A stretch of 6,651 nt of DNA from DASPKO01 sp035628055. GTDB lineage: Bacteria; Planctomycetota; Phycisphaerae; Phycisphaerales; UBA1924. Shown in pieces: positions 5,325 to 6,651 of the stretch. The stretch spans positions 1 to 6,651 of the forward strand of contig DASPKO010000005.1 of assembly GCA_035628055.1 (NCBI GenBank), read 5' to 3'. Positions within the stretch are counted from its first letter, which is position 1, and the number at the start of each line of letters is the position of its first letter. The notes below the pieces were generated by a model. That model was not told the origin of the DNA. It saw only the letters and a program-made list of their open reading frames with translations, and did not search any database. The position numbers and the translations under genes were made by a program.

Positions 5325-6589
5325 GCCGGGCCCCGTCCCCAACGGGCCGCCCGAGGCACGGCGTGGTGGGCCGGCTGGCGCCCTTCGGCACCACCATCTT
5401 CGCGGAGATGACCCGGCTGGCGAACGAGCACGGGGCCATCAACCTGGCGCAGGGGTTCCCCGACTTCGACGGTCCCGGCTATGTCAAGGACGCGGCGGTC
5501 CGCGCCCTGCTCGACGGGCACAACCAGTACGCGCGCCTGCAGGGCGTGCCCGATCTGGGCGCGGCCATCGCGGGGTTCTGGGAGCGGCAGACCGGGCGCC
5601 GGCTCGATCCCGCGGGCGAGGTCACCGTCACCAGCGGCTGCACCGAGGGCCTGGCGGCGACGCTCCTCGGGCTCGTGGAGCCGGGGGACGAGGTGGTCCT
5701 GTTCGAGCCCTATTACGACTGCTACCGGGCCGACGTGGTCCTGGCGGGCGGGGTGGTGCGGACGGTGACGCTGCGGGCGACGGGGCCGGCATGGGACCCG
5801 CGGGAGCACCGGTCTGGAGACCGGTGCCACCAGGAGGGGCCTCCGGCGTTCACGTTTGATGCGGCGGAGCTGGAGGCCGCGTTCACCGAGCGGACGCGCG
5901 CGATCGTGCTGAACACGCCGCACAACCCGACCGGGAAGGTCTTCACTCGCGCCGAGCTGGGCCTGATCGCCGAGCTGTGCGTGCGTCACGACGTGCTGGC
6001 GATCACCGACGAGGTCTACGAGCGGCTGGTGTTCGCGGACGAGCCCGGGCACATCCGCCTGGCCACGCTGCCGGGCATGTGGGAGCGCACGGTCACGCTC
6101 TCGAGCCTGGGGAAGACCTTCGGGCTCACGGGGTGGAAGATCGGCTGGGCGATCGCGCCCCCTCCCCTGAGCGCGGCCGTGCGGGCGGCCCATCAGTTTC
6201 TGACCTTCTGCGCCCCGACTCCGCTGCAGCACGGGGCCGCCTGCGCGCTCTCCGAGACCGCCCTCGCGGAGGAGTACGCGCGGGACCTGGTCGCCACGCT
6301 GCGCCGGGCCCGCGACTACCTGGCGGCGGCCCTGGTGGACCTGGGGCTCACGGTCTACCGGCCCGACGGCACGTACTTCATCATGGCCGACCACACGCCC
6401 ATGGGGTTTGCCAGCGACGTCGAGTTCTGCCGGCACCTGACGGCGGAGATCGGGGTGGCGGCGATTCCTCCCTCGGTCTTTTACGCCACCCCGGGAGCGG
6501 GGGCCCGGCTGGCACGGTTCGCCTTCTGCAAGCGAACGGAGACGCTGGAGGAGGCGGTGCGGCGGTTGCGGAAGCTCAGGCCGCGCTGA
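5321..6589 (+). CDS. PLP-dependent aminotransferase, KAT/YbdL-like (class I/II)
   Basis: 422 residues from GTG 5321. A cytoplasmic fold-type I aminotransferase that moves an amino group from an amino acid to a 2-oxo acid. Motifs run in family order: INLAQGFPDF (40-49), NQYARLQG (68-75) with the active-site Tyr70, EVTVTSGCTEG (100-110), NTPHNPTGKVF (198-208) with Asn202, ITDEVYERLVF (228-238) with Asp230 and Tyr233, SSLGKTFGLTGWKIGW (261-276) with the PLP Schiff-base Lys265, HQFLTFCAPTPLQ (291-303), and Arg399 in RFAF for the substrate carboxylate. The pattern is closest to kynurenine aminotransferase / glutamine transaminase K and the E. coli methionine aminotransferase YbdL, so Met, Gln, Kyn or aromatic amino acids are likely substrates. 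The exact one is not readable. Unusual: about 20 extra residues (about 155-174, including HRSGDRCHQE) between a beta strand and FDAAELEAAF, encoded by DNA with a perfect palindrome. All catalytic residues remain, so it is probably active. Confidence 0.94.
   Translation: MSRAPSPTGRPRHGVVGRLAPFGTTIFAEMTRLANEHGAINLAQGFPDFDGPGYVKDAAVRALLDGHNQYARLQGVPDLGAAIAGFWERQTGRRLDPAGEVTVTSGCTEGLAATLLGLVEPGDEVVLFEPYYDCYRADVVLAGGVVRTVTLRATGPAWDPREHRSGDRCHQEGPPAFTFDAAELEAAFTERTRAIVLNTPHNPTGKVFTRAELGLIAELCVRHDVLAITDEVYERLVFADEPGHIRLATLPGMWERTVTLSSLGKTFGLTGWKIGWAIAPPPLSAAVRAAHQFLTFCAPTPLQHGAACALSETALAEEYARDLVATLRRARDYLAAALVDLGLTVYRPDGTYFIMADHTPMGFASDVEFCRHLTAEIGVAAIPPSVFYATPGAGARLARFAFCKRTETLEEAVRRLRKLRPR
5806..5827. 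repeat. Perfect palindrome inside an in-frame insertion
   Basis: GCACCGGTCT (5806-5815) and AGACCGGTGC (5818-5827) are perfect reverse complements around a 2-base GG centre. Weaker symmetry continues outward: GG at 5802-5803 can pair with CC at 5830-5831. It encodes residues 162-169 of the aminotransferase, within a stretch of about 20 residues (about 5783-5842) that the family normally lacks. The structure and place suggest a palindromic interspersed repeat inserted in frame, comparable in principle to Rickettsia palindromic elements or REP-type sequences. No second copy is present in this window, so the mobile or repetitive nature is inferred. Confidence 0.6.
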
Positions 6590-6590
6590 G

Positions 6591-6626
6591 CGGGGCGCGC
6601 GAGGCCCGCCCCGACGAACGGTCGGG
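6591..6626 (+). terminator. GC-rich hairpins after the last gene, possible weak terminator
   Basis: CGGGGCG (6591-6597) pairs with CGCCCCG (6607-6613) directly after the aminotransferase stop. An overlapping stem, CCCGAC (6610-6615) with GTCGGG (6621-6626), would compete with it. No T-run follows, so this is not a standard intrinsic terminator. In DNA this GC-rich such stems also arise by chance. Confidence 0.25.
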
Positions 6627-6640
6627 AGCCCCGGGGCGAA

Positions 6641-6646
6641 TATGAT
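6641..6646 (+). promoter_or_regulatory. Possible -10 box at the window edge
   Basis: TATGAT (5 of 6 to TATAAT) sits in the AATATGAT patch at the very end, an AT-rich island in GC-rich DNA beyond the last gene. No convincing -35 box lies at the right distance (6618-6623 is ACGGTC). It could begin the promoter of the next gene, outside the window. Confidence 0.15.
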
Positions 6647-6651
6647 CCCGG

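Overview
The window is very GC-rich bacterial chromosomal DNA. Codons favour G/C in third positions and every convincing gene lies on the + strand. The gene families are secreted M14 peptidases with acidic DxDxDG insertions, a plant-type ferredoxin-NADP reductase and a KAT/YbdL-type aminotransferase. Together these suggest an environmental high-GC heterotroph. Planctomycetota (Phycisphaerae-like) is my best guess, with Gemmatimonadota or Acidobacteriota as alternatives. The phylum is an inference from gene style, not something the sequence proves.

Layout: 1-500 holds no convincing gene. Bases 61-300 are only about 50% GC (hand count 121/240), carry several short hairpins and a possible sigma70-like promoter, and are probably the control region and leader of the downstream genes. 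Bases 501-2516 encode an exported M14-like protein that has lost the zinc ligands and the catalytic glutamate. Bases 2513-4312 encode its full-length paralogue, in which the whole M14 active site is intact. Bases 4386-5324 (or from 4302) encode a plant-type ferredoxin-NADP(+) reductase. Bases 5321-6589 encode a fold-type I PLP aminotransferase. The last 62 bases hold GC-rich hairpins and a possible -10 box.

The genes look like one tightly packed transcription unit. Genes 1 and 2 share ATGA, and genes 3 and 4 share GTGA. The junction between genes 2 and 3 is either an 11-base overlap or a gap of about 73 bases, depending on the FNR start. Genes 1 and 2 act outside the cytoplasm and probably form a dead/active pair. 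Genes 3 and 4 are cytoplasmic redox and amino-acid enzymes with no obvious biochemical link to the peptidases beyond possible use of released amino acids.

The most notable points are: (i) the pseudo-peptidase that keeps its calcium-loop-like blocks while losing all catalytic residues, translationally coupled to an active paralogue; (ii) a Gly/Pro/Arg low-complexity segment placed just after the missing catalytic glutamate; and (iii) a perfect 10+10 palindrome inside an extra segment of about 20 residues in the aminotransferase, which looks like an in-frame palindromic repeat insertion.
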